Assembly: GCA_000014925.1 (NCBI GenBank)
Contig: CP000474.1
Location: forward strand, 4,533,687-4,597,686
Reading direction: 5' to 3'
Source of the DNA: Paenarthrobacter aurescens TC1
GTDB taxonomy: Bacteria; Actinomycetota; Actinomycetes; Actinomycetales; Micrococcaceae
DNA length: 64,000 nt
A program made the translations under genes and the position numbers. The notes under the pieces are model-generated. The model was not told the origin of the DNA, made no database searches, and saw only the letters and a program-made list of their open reading frames with translations. The number at the start of each line of letters is the position of its first letter. Within the stretch, counting starts at the first letter, position 1. Below, one piece after another: positions 1-7,138 of this stretch.

Positions 1-911
1 TACTGCCGGACCCACCGGACTACGCGACGCTCGCCGCGCTGTGCGCCTCCGGCGATTACGACGTAGTGCTCACCCAGTTGCGCGACGTCATTGACGAACC
101 GCTTCTGGCGAACGCCCGGGTGAAGGGTGTTTCCAACTACGCAGTGGGCTACAACAATATCGACGTGGACGCCGCCACCCGGCACGGCATCCTGGTGGGC
201 AACACCCCGGGTGTCCTGACAGATGCGACGGCGGACGTTGCCATGCTGCTGATCCTCGGCACCGCACGCCGCGTGGTGGAATCGGACCGTGTGGTCCGCG
301 ATGGGAAATTCCTTGGGTGGGAACCTGAGTTCATGCTGGGCCGGGACGTTTCCGGTGCTGTGCTTGGCTTGGCCGGATTCGGCAGGATCGCCCGCGCCGT
401 TGCCCGACGCGCCCTGGGCTTCGGCATGGAAGAGCTCTTCTCACCACGGCCGCCCGGCGACCGGCCGGTTAGCGATGAGGAACTCGGCGAATTCGCGGGC
501 AAGGTCCGGCAGGTACCGTGGGATTCTCTGGTGGAGCGCAGCGATTTCCTGTCCCTGCACGTCCCCCTCAACGAGCAGACCCGGCACCTGGTGGACGCAG
601 ATGTTTTGGGCCGCATGAAGTCCGACGCCATCCTCATAAACACCGCCCGCGGCCCTGTGGTGGACGAGTCGGCGCTGGTTGAAGCCTTGCGCAACGGAGT
701 GATCGGCGGGGCTGGTTTGGATGTGTTCGAGGACGAGCCTCGACTCGCGGCCGGCCTTGCCGAACTCCCCAACACGGTCCTCCTGCCTCACGTGGGCAGC
801 GCAACCGTGCCGGTCCGCGCCGAAATGGCCAGGCTCAGCGCCCTCAACGCGATCGCCATCGCCGAAGGCCGCTTGCCGCTCCATCCCGTCAACCCGCTTT
901 CGCGAGCATGA
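1..911 (+). CDS. D-2-hydroxyacid dehydrogenase (glyoxylate/hydroxypyruvate reductase-like), 5' partial
   Basis: The reading frame is open from base 3, so the true start lies left of the window; about 302 residues are visible. The Rossmann NAD(P) loop reads GLAGFGRI (about nt 366-390). The family catalytic triad is present: Arg in NTARGPVV, Glu in DVFEDEP and His in LLPHVGSAT. These enzymes reduce 2-keto acids such as glyoxylate or hydroxypyruvate to 2-hydroxy acids in the cytoplasm. The stop overlaps the start of the glycerate kinase gene (ATGA), which points to a hydroxypyruvate/tartronate to D-glycerate to phosphoglycerate route. The exact substrate is inferred from that neighbour. The GTG at 66 is an internal codon, not the start. 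Confidence 0.9.
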   Translation, partial: LPDPPDYATLAALCASGDYDVVLTQLRDVIDEPLLANARVKGVSNYAVGYNNIDVDAATRHGILVGNTPGVLTDATADVAMLLILGTARRVVESDRVVRDGKFLGWEPEFMLGRDVSGAVLGLAGFGRIARAVARRALGFGMEELFSPRPPGDRPVSDEELGEFAGKVRQVPWDSLVERSDFLSLHVPLNEQTRHLVDADVLGRMKSDAILINTARGPVVDESALVEALRNGVIGGAGLDVFEDEPRLAAGLAELPNTVLLPHVGSATVPVRAEMARLSALNAIAIAEGRLPLHPVNPLSRA

Positions 912-1879
912 CCATACTGGTGGCCCCGGACAGTTTCAAGGGAACATACACGGCAGCAGAGGTGGCGGCGGCCATCGCGGCAGGAATTCACGACGGCGGC
1001 GGCTCGGCTACGCAGCTTCCCGTCGCCGACGGCGGCGAGGGGACTTTCGAGGCGCTCTGCCGCAGCCTTCGCGCCTCTCCGGTGAGTGTCGACGTCGTCA
1101 ATTCCTGGGGTGAGCCGCTACGGGCCATACTTGGGCTGGCCGCGGACGGAACCGCCGTCGTCGAGGTTGCGCAGGCTAGCGGGTTGTCGGCCGCGCGCAC
1201 TACTCCGCAGGACGCGATGTCGGCCAGCACCTATGGCACCGGGCTCCTGCTCTCCGCGGCAGTCAACCTCGGAGCAAAACACATCCTGGTGGCTGCGGGT
1301 GGTTCGGCAACCACCGACGGAGGTACAGGCGCTGTGCGGGCAATCACCGAAAACGGTGGGCTTGGCGACGCCCGCCTGACCGTTCTTTCGGACGTCACCA
1401 CTACGTTCCTGGAGGCCGCGCGGGTCTTCGGGCCGCAGAAGAGCGCGGATCCAGCCACGGTCCTTTTGTTGGAGGAGCGCTTGGAGCGCCTGGCTCCCTT
1501 ACTTCCGCGCAACCCTTCCGGCGTCCCCCGCACCGGCGCTGCGGGTGGGCTGTCCGGCGGGCTGTGGGCGCACTTCAACGCCGAACTGGTATCCGGCGCC
1601 GACGCCGTGTTGGATGCCGCCAACTTCGATTCCTTGCTGGGTACTGCCGAAATCGTGGTGGTGGGTGAGGGGCGTTTAGACTCGCAGACAGGAGAGGGAA
1701 AGATCATTTCGGCCATCTTGGAGCGTGTGCGTCAATCAGGACGGGAAGTTCCGGTGGTGGCAGTGGTGGGGTCTGTTCACGAGGACCTGGGCAGTTATGC
1801 ACTGAACTTTGCGGACGTCATGGTGGCAACCGACGTTGACGCCATGCGGGCTGCGGGCACGGCAATCGCGTCGCTTTAG
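908..1879 (+). CDS. Glycerate kinase (GlxK/GarK family)
   Basis: 323 residues, normal for the bacterial glycerate kinase family (about 370-380 in most members, so slightly short). The N-terminus VAPDSFKGT followed by VADGGEGT is the family hallmark. GGSATTDGG sits mid-protein and VVGEGRLDSQT near the C-terminus. The enzyme phosphorylates D-glycerate with ATP to 2- or 3-phosphoglycerate, feeding glycolysis. The ATG overlaps the upstream dehydrogenase stop by 4 bp, so the two are translationally coupled. The region between the first and last motifs looks somewhat shortened compared with longer homologues, but all key motifs are kept. Confidence 0.92.
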   Translation: MTILVAPDSFKGTYTAAEVAAAIAAGIHDGGGSATQLPVADGGEGTFEALCRSLRASPVSVDVVNSWGEPLRAILGLAADGTAVVEVAQASGLSAARTTPQDAMSASTYGTGLLLSAAVNLGAKHILVAAGGSATTDGGTGAVRAITENGGLGDARLTVLSDVTTTFLEAARVFGPQKSADPATVLLLEERLERLAPLLPRNPSGVPRTGAAGGLSGGLWAHFNAELVSGADAVLDAANFDSLLGTAEIVVVGEGRLDSQTGEGKIISAILERVRQSGREVPVVAVVGSVHEDLGSYALNFADVMVATDVDAMRAAGTAIASL

Positions 1880-1888
1880 TTCTGGTTG

Positions 1889-2338
1889 TTAGTTTGTCCT
1901 TCCGGCCCCGCCCGCAGCCATAAGTTCCAGGCGCCTGAGGGTCTCGCGGTTTCGTACTGAGATCATGGGATCCCGCAGGGCTTTGGGGACCACTTTTCCC
2001 GGGCCGCGCACTGCGTCTTCGGCAATGGAGACGCGGCATTGGGAGCCTCCAAGGTCCTCCAGCGTGATCAGCACCTTGGCCTCGCCCATGGGCCAGCCCC
2101 GGGCAAGCAGCTCCAGCTTTCGGCCCGCTTCCATGGCGGTGACGCTGGTGCTGTCATCGATAAGGAAAGGCCACGAGCCTACGGAATGGTGCAGCTTTGA
2201 GCCCACTTGTGGCCATTGGTCGTCCACGGCGCGGATCCTCGAGGCACCCACAACCCAGCCCGGATAGAGCCAGCCGTCTTCGATGACCTTCCAGATGTCA
2301 GTGGCGGGGGATTTGAACAGCTGCGTCACGGTGGACAT
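1889..2338 (-). CDS. SRPBCC (START-like/polyketide cyclase) family protein
   Basis: 149 residues. The start MSTVTQLFKSPATDIWKVIEDG followed by PGWVVGASRIRAVDD is typical of the SRPBCC ligand-binding fold, which forms a hydrophobic cavity; it resembles the polyketide cyclase/dehydrase subgroup. No catalytic residues can be assigned and the ligand is unknown. The gene is convergent with glycerate kinase, with only 9 bp between stops. A 14-bp perfect palindrome lies 46-59 bp upstream of the ATG and is a candidate operator. Confidence 0.75.
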   Translation of the reverse strand: MSTVTQLFKSPATDIWKVIEDGWLYPGWVVGASRIRAVDDQWPQVGSKLHHSVGSWPFLIDDSTSVTAMEAGRKLELLARGWPMGEAKVLITLEDLGGSQCRVSIAEDAVRGPGKVVPKALRDPMISVRNRETLRRLELMAAGGAGRTN

Positions 2339-2383
2339 GGTATTCCTCTCAGCGTGCTCATCTGGAAGTAACTTAAGACCAAG

Positions 2384-2397
2384 CTAAGCATGCTTAG
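2384..2397. promoter_or_regulatory. Perfect 14-bp palindrome upstream of the SRPBCC gene
   Basis: CTAAGCATGCTTAG is a perfect palindrome with its centre at 2390/2391. It lies 46-59 bp upstream of the SRPBCC start, where a repressor site would overlap the promoter. The form suits a small dimeric regulator of MarR, ArsR or TetR type. The regulator gene is not adjacent, so the role is inferred. Confidence 0.4.
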
Positions 2398-2418
2398 TGT
2401 TGGCCCGCCACTCTCGCA

Positions 2419-2712
2419 TCAAGTAGCCGGTTTGCTGGCCTTGCCGTCCAACCAAAGCGTGTCCGACTCGTCCCGGTGCGTCCCATCCGTTCCTACATGC
2501 TTACTGTCGATCTTGGGGCCCTTCTTGATGACATGCACAAGCGCCATACCGTGGCCACGGCCAAGATCGTAATCGGCTTTAAGCCATTCAAGAATGGTCC
2601 CCGCCTTCACCGACGGGTCCTTGAAGCCCTTGGCGTCCGCGATTTCAACCAGTTGCCGCGGGGTAAGCCCGGTTTTGTCTTCAATGGCGTCAAGGTAGGC
2701 CTGGAAGGACAT
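2419..2712 (-). CDS. DUF4287 domain-containing protein
   Basis: 97 residues. The N-terminal part (MSFQAYLDAIEDKTGLTP ... WLKADYDLGRGHGMALVHVIK) is the compact DUF4287 fold found in many bacteria, whose function is unknown. The remaining ~35 residues are polar and probably flexible. The protein has no signal peptide and should be cytoplasmic. It stands alone, divergent from the lipoprotein gene on its right. No function is proposed. Confidence 0.75.
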   Translation of the reverse strand: MSFQAYLDAIEDKTGLTPRQLVEIADAKGFKDPSVKAGTILEWLKADYDLGRGHGMALVHVIKKGPKIDSKHVGTDGTHRDESDTLWLDGKASKPAT

Positions 2713-2833
2713 CAGTGTTGCCTTTCGCTTTTTCTTTCATGGACGGATCTAATAATTGGTGACTCTACGTGATGGGGCCGACATCAAAACGCTTCGGGTA
2801 CCGGCTGCTTGCCTGCGCCCCTACACTGATCGC

Positions 2834-3721
2834 ATGGTGTGCCGAGGGTGGCGTTCTTTCGCGGTAGGCATGGCCGTCGTTCTCGCCCTGCCGCTCCTTG
2901 CTGGGTGTAATTCACCTGACTCAGAACCGCAACCCACCACCGGAAATGCAGGCCCCATCACTGTTGAGATCAATCAGTCCAGGGACCAATACGGCAAGCA
3001 AGCCATCCAGATTCAGCTCACCAACACTACGGATTCGCCACTGACCGTGACCGGGGCCCTACTGCGCTCCACGCTGTTTGAAGGCGACATCACCTGGGAG
3101 CCCACGGAGGGCAGCCTTGAGTTGCCACCCCGCCAGCCCAAGAGCCTTCCTGCGGCCTTGCCGACTGCGGCATGTGGGACGTCATCTACAGATTCGAGCC
3201 GAGAAGCGGAGGCCCGGATCAGCTACTCAGAACCGGGCAAGGAACTCGCGGAGGAGTACGCCAGCGCTTCCGATCCCTTCGGCGTCCTGACCAGGAACGC
3301 CAGCGAGCTGTGCACCGCAACGGAAGCAACCGCCGTCGCCACCATAGTTTTGGACCCGGAACTGGAAGTGGCCGCAGACGGTCGCACCGCCGTCGTGCGC
3401 CTTGTCATCACGCCACGCACGGGAGGGGCGGCTCAAAGCCTGACCATTGAATCGATCGACGGAACCACGTTACTGGCGGAATCCCCCACTGCCCCTTGGC
3501 CCAGGAACGTCGCGGTGGGCATGGTGAAGCAGGAACTGCCGCTGACCATCCGACCAGCCCGCTGTGATCCTCATGCTGTGGCTGAAGACAAGGTGGGAAC
3601 CCTCCTGCCGTTGAGGATCACTGTGGGCGAACGGCAAGGCGTGCTGAAGATTGCGGCGTCGAATGAGTTGCGAGGCAAGATCTACGACTTCGTCACCTCA
3701 GCCTGCGCCGGGGCGGGCTAA
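2834..3721 (+). CDS. Putative lipoprotein of unknown function
   Basis: About 295 residues from the ATG at 2834. I prefer this over the in-frame start at 2756 because it gives a clean type II signal peptide: MVCRGWRSF, then a hydrophobic run (AVGMAVVLALPLL) ending in the lipobox LAGC. The mature part is rich in Thr/Ser and predicted beta strands and shows two similar halves, each beginning with a statement like VEINQSRDQ or VLDPELEVAADGR. That could mean two immunoglobulin-like domains. It should be anchored on the outer face of the cytoplasmic membrane. I do not recognise the family. It is convergent with the next gene, 6 bp apart. Confidence 0.7.
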   Translation: MVCRGWRSFAVGMAVVLALPLLAGCNSPDSEPQPTTGNAGPITVEINQSRDQYGKQAIQIQLTNTTDSPLTVTGALLRSTLFEGDITWEPTEGSLELPPRQPKSLPAALPTAACGTSSTDSSREAEARISYSEPGKELAEEYASASDPFGVLTRNASELCTATEATAVATIVLDPELEVAADGRTAVVRLVITPRTGGAAQSLTIESIDGTTLLAESPTAPWPRNVAVGMVKQELPLTIRPARCDPHAVAEDKVGTLLPLRITVGERQGVLKIAASNELRGKIYDFVTSACAGAG

Positions 3722-3727
3722 GCGGGC

Positions 3728-4627
3728 CTAACCAAGGGTAGCCAAGGCTTGAGGAGCGCTCTCCACAGTGACCTTGACGTTGGCTTCCACGCTCTTCACC
3801 TCGCCGTCCATTTGGTACGGCAGCGGCTTGAGCGTGGTGAATTCGTAGCTGCTCACGCTCGGCTGATCGCCCAGCCCCTGCGTAGTGGCTTTGAGGGCCG
3901 TCAAAAGAACGCGCCACTTGGGCATGTGCGGAAAGACGATGACTTCAAACTTTCCGTCAGACGGGTGGTCCTCTGCTTCACTGAGCGTGGCGTACTTAGC
4001 CATCTCATTGATATTGGCGAAGACAAGGCTGTCGAACTTGCGGCGCTTCCCATCAGACTGGCGAATGGCGAAGGGCTGGAACTCGGAGAAGGACTTGATG
4101 ACCGTCACCATCTCCTTCAGCGCGCCCTTGCTGCCCTTTTCAAGCTCAGTGGCCACCACCGGGGTGAGGCCAAATCCGATATAAGAATGTGCGTATTCAA
4201 GGGGCTCATTCTCTTTTTGGCCCGTATGAATGCGGAGAAGGTCAATGTTGTGAACCCGGCCCTCGGCAATGGCCTCTTCAAGGGGCTTGGTGCCGATAAT
4301 CCGGCTATGGTCATTGGCATTGCCCGCGGCCAGTACTGCTGCGACGGCCCGCGGGTTGTCGGCCTGCATCACACCGTTGACAACCTCGTTGTAGCCGCCA
4401 TCTCCGCTGACGGAAACCACAAGAACATCGCCGCCCTTTGAGGCCGCTTCCCGCGCCAAGTCCACCGCGTGCCCGGCGTGCTCCGTGGGCTGGAGGGTGA
4501 TTTCGGGCTGGTACGTGAGCAGCTCCTTGAGCTTGCCATGCAACTGCTGCGCCAGCTCAGGCGCGTCCCCGGTGCTGTTGGGATTGAAGATGATGACAAT
4601 CGACTCGAAAGTCCGTGCAGAATCCAT
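3728..4627 (-). CDS. Diacylglycerol/lipid kinase family protein with a divergent nucleotide loop
   Basis: 299 residues. The N-terminus (SIVIIFNPNSTG) matches the DagK catalytic fold. The nucleotide loop reads SGDGGYNEVVNG, where the family norm is GGDGTxxEVxxG, and the second motif reads LAAGNANDHSR in place of LPxGTxNDFAR. So the fold is clear but the phosphate-binding Thr and second Gly-Thr are replaced, and it may use another substrate or have weak activity. The C-terminal half (FGLTPVVATELEKG ... QMDGEV) is the usual second domain. Cytoplasmic and likely membrane-associated. A purine-rich AGGAGGAGCACGT precedes the ATG. Confidence 0.82.
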   Translation of the reverse strand: MDSARTFESIVIIFNPNSTGDAPELAQQLHGKLKELLTYQPEITLQPTEHAGHAVDLAREAASKGGDVLVVSVSGDGGYNEVVNGVMQADNPRAVAAVLAAGNANDHSRIIGTKPLEEAIAEGRVHNIDLLRIHTGQKENEPLEYAHSYIGFGLTPVVATELEKGSKGALKEMVTVIKSFSEFQPFAIRQSDGKRRKFDSLVFANINEMAKYATLSEAEDHPSDGKFEVIVFPHMPKWRVLLTALKATTQGLGDQPSVSSYEFTTLKPLPYQMDGEVKSVEANVKVTVESAPQALATLG

Positions 4628-4659
4628 ACGTGCTCCTCCTAGGTGCGCCCTTTTAACCT

Positions 4660-5415
4660 CTACCCAATTCGCTGGGCGTCAATCAGGTGCCGGGTGGAGT
4701 GAGCGATGAAGGGGCGGCCAGCTCTCATCTGTTCATCCAACTCCTTGAGTCTGTCACGATAGCCCTCCACGGAGAAGTCGGGCACCCACCACACACACTT
4801 GCGCAGGATCCACACCACAGCGCCGACGTCGAAAAACTCCATCCGGCACCGGGCCGTGCGGAGGTCAGTTATGGTCAGGCCGGCAGCTTCCGCTGCCGCT
4901 GACTCGGCCTGCGGGTCGCGGCCCTTCCGTTGTTGCGGCAGCGGACCGAGGAAGTGCTCAATGAGTTCAAACGCCGACGCCGGGCCAACATGTTGGGCGA
5001 AATAGTGGCCGCCGGGGGCCAACACTCGGTGGATCTCATCCCAGTCCGGGCGAACGGGGTGCCGGGCTGTGACCAACTCGAATGACTCGTCAGGGAACGG
5101 CAACGGTGCGTCCGCGGTCACCTCAACCACCTCAACCCCGCGTGGACCGAGCCTTTCAACAGCGCGCCGTGCGTTGGGCGGCCATCCCTCAGTGGCAGAC
5201 ATACGTTCGGGAAATTTGCCGGCCTCCGAGAGGACCTCTCCCCCACCGGTATCAAGATCAAGGGCGCTCCGGACTGTGGCAAGTCGACCGGCCAGCAATT
5301 TTGCGAATCCCCAAGGCGGCCTTTCTTCGGTGGCCCTCCCATCCAGCCAGTGGAATCCCCAGCCTGTCACGTCGGCTTCGGCAGCCTCGTTCACCAAGGT
5401 TTCGAAGTCCCTCAT
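4660..5415 (-). CDS. Class I SAM-dependent methyltransferase
   Basis: 251 residues. Motif I is ALDLDTGGGEVL (about residues 51-62), followed by VEVTADAPLPFPDESFELVTARHP, the acidic/motif II-III region of the Rossmann-like methyltransferase fold, and HRVLAPGGHYFAQHVG, which resembles the ubiquinone/menaquinone methyltransferase subgroup. The methyl acceptor cannot be told from sequence. The ATG overlaps by 1 bp the stop of the short DUF1801 remnant upstream (TGATG), so it is probably translated by reinitiation from that frame. Confidence 0.85.
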   Translation of the reverse strand: MRDFETLVNEAAEADVTGWGFHWLDGRATEERPPWGFAKLLAGRLATVRSALDLDTGGGEVLSEAGKFPERMSATEGWPPNARRAVERLGPRGVEVVEVTADAPLPFPDESFELVTARHPVRPDWDEIHRVLAPGGHYFAQHVGPASAFELIEHFLGPLPQQRKGRDPQAESAAAEAAGLTITDLRTARCRMEFFDVGAVVWILRKCVWWVPDFSVEGYRDRLKELDEQMRAGRPFIAHSTRHLIDAQRIG

Positions 5416-5585
5416 CAGTGCCTCATCTTTTTCTCTGCTGCGAGTGGTGCAGCAACTTTGCCTATCAGGCTGGACGGAATCGGCTTGGCCAGTGGAAACT
5501 TCAGCGTCCCCTCCTGGAGGACCTGCTGAGTTGGCTCAGGCTGCGCTGAGATATAAGCATCCACGGTGGGATGTTTCTCAGACAT
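5415..5585 (-). pseudogene. Internally deleted DUF1801 (iron-chaperone-like) gene, 56 codons
   Basis: The frame starts at the ATG ending at 5585 and encodes 56 residues. It begins MSEKHPTVDAYISAQPE and runs through QVLQE straight into GTLKFPLAKPIP, then ends AAPLAAEKKMRH. In full-length DUF1801 proteins (about 115-120 residues) the first segment is the N-terminus and the G(T/S)LxFPLxKPIP segment lies near the C-terminus; roughly 60 residues normally sit between them. The frame is kept across the junction. It is most simply an in-frame internal deletion that preserves coupling to the methyltransferase gene, whose start overlaps the stop by 1 bp. Whether the short product folds is unknown. Confidence 0.7.
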
Positions 5586-5609
5586 TGCATTCTCCCTACG
5601 GTTGTAGAT

Positions 5610-6401
5610 TCAGCTCTCGCCGGGGAACCGGCCACCAATCAGCCTTGTCATGTGCTCAGCTGTCGCCAGAAGGGGTTCAACCCAGGCCTCGCACGTCTCC
5701 AATGGCATTCTCAGCGTCGGTCCACTGATGGTCACGGCCCCCACCAAGCCCGCGGCGGAGTCGAAAACCGGTGCGGACAGGCCGGACGCGCCGTCTTCCC
5801 GCTCACCCACCGTGATGGCGAAACCATCCGCGTGGGTCTTCTTGACGGCTGCCTCAAGTTCCTCGGAGCTGGTGATGGTGTAGTCAGTGATGGATTCCAA
5901 GGGGTCCCGCAGGACAGCTTCCATCAGCTCCGGGGACCAAGCGAGCAGTACCCTGCCCGCTGAACCTGCGTGGAGCGGCACGATCTTGCCCAGATGCATC
6001 TCGCGACGCAGCGCGTGATGGGTATCGGCCATGGCGACGCACACCCGGTAGTGCTGCTCGGCTTTGAAGAAGCAGGCCGTTTCGCCCGTGGTATCCCTCA
6101 GGGTCTTGAGCAAAGGACTCAGGATGTCCACAACCTCCATGCCCCGGGTTGCAGGAGCCGCCCAGTACGCCATCCGCATGCCGATGCGGTAGGCGTCGCC
6201 CTCGCGGTCAAGGAAACCCTGCGATGTCAGATTCGTGACCAGCCGCTGCACTGTGGACGTGGGCATGCCGGTGAACTCTCGGATATCAGCCAACTGCAGC
6301 ACCGGCTTGGACAAGGAAAAGGCATCCAAGATGGAGGTGATCTTGCCCAGGACAAGCAAAGGGTTGCCGTTGGCCTTCGCGGAAGCATCGGATACTGACA
6401 T
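5610..6401 (-). CDS. IclR family transcriptional regulator
   Basis: 263 residues from the ATG at 6401 (MSVSDASAKANGNP). The open frame continues far upstream but that part is antisense to the ABC gene and is ignored. The N-terminal winged helix reads LGKITSILDAF ... STVQRLVTNLTSQGFLDRE. The C-terminal IclR effector domain contains LHAGSAGRVLLAW and ITVGEREDGASGLSAPV. IclR proteins bind small carboxylic acids or aromatics and repress or activate nearby operons. It lies 24 bp upstream of the DUF1801 remnant on the same strand and 58 bp from the divergent ABC ATPase, so either side could be its target. Confidence 0.92.
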   Translation of the reverse strand: MSVSDASAKANGNPLLVLGKITSILDAFSLSKPVLQLADIREFTGMPTSTVQRLVTNLTSQGFLDREGDAYRIGMRMAYWAAPATRGMEVVDILSPLLKTLRDTTGETACFFKAEQHYRVCVAMADTHHALRREMHLGKIVPLHAGSAGRVLLAWSPELMEAVLRDPLESITDYTITSSEELEAAVKKTHADGFAITVGEREDGASGLSAPVFDSAAGLVGAVTISGPTLRMPLETCEAWVEPLLATAEHMTRLIGGRFPGES

Positions 6402-6459
6402 AGGACTCACGCTAAACGCTGCAGTGGGGTGGCGCCAATCCCGCCGGTAGGGTTGCACC

Positions 6460-7137
6460 ATGGGGACAGTTCTGGAGGCCGAAGGCCTGTTGGTTGGGTA
6501 TGCCGGGGCTCCGGTCTGCGGCGAAGTTTCTGCGTCGGTGGACGCGGGTGAAGTCTTGGGAATTGTGGGCGTGAACGGAGCAGGAAAGTCCACGGTAGCC
6601 CGGACCATCGCTGGACGGCAGGCCTCTCTGGCAGGAGACGTGAAGGTCCATGGTCTCCTCATCGATCCGGACGCCGTACCGTTCCGCCGGCAGGTCTCCG
6701 CTGTCTTCGATGATGATCTCTTCTTTCCGTCCCTCACTGTTCGGGAACATTTGCTCCTCATCGCCCGTGGGCACTCCCTGGAGGACCCAGAGGCGCGCGT
6801 CGAAGAAGAGCTAGAGTTCTTCGGGCTCCTGGGCAGGGCCCATGCGATCCCCGATGCTTTGTCTTCCGGCCAGCGCCGCAGGTTGCTGCTTGCCGCCGGA
6901 CTGATCCGCCCGTCGTCGCTCCTGATTCTGGACGAGCCCGAACAGCGGCTCGACCAGCGGATGCGGGTAGCCATGGGCGAACGCATAGCGGACCACGCCA
7001 AGGACGGCGGCGCAGTAGTGCTGGTCACCCATGATCCCCAGCTGCTGCTGGCTACGGCCACCACGTGTTTGGTCATTGACGAGGAAGTTCTGGAGTTCGA
7101 TCCAGAGCAGGGGGCTTCGATCATTGCCGGGTCCTGA
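6460..7137 (+). CDS. ABC transporter ATP-binding protein
   Basis: 225 residues. Walker A is GVNGAGKST (about residues 34-42), the signature is LSSGQRRRLLLAAG and Walker B is LLILDEPEQRLD, with the switch His in LVTHDPQ. The signature Gln-Arg-Arg form is a slight variant of LSGGQ. The start of the following membrane protein gene lies 1 bp past this stop, so the two encode one transporter. The cargo is not evident. Confidence 0.9.
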   Translation: MGTVLEAEGLLVGYAGAPVCGEVSASVDAGEVLGIVGVNGAGKSTVARTIAGRQASLAGDVKVHGLLIDPDAVPFRRQVSAVFDDDLFFPSLTVREHLLLIARGHSLEDPEARVEEELEFFGLLGRAHAIPDALSSGQRRRLLLAAGLIRPSSLLILDEPEQRLDQRMRVAMGERIADHAKDGGAVVLVTHDPQLLLATATTCLVIDEEVLEFDPEQGASIIAGS

Positions 7138-7138
7138 C

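Noticed and set aside
6402..7124. N-terminal extension of the IclR frame (504 codons in all)
   Set aside because: The extension lies antisense to the ABC ATPase gene and is low complexity; the IclR fold begins at the ATG at 6401.
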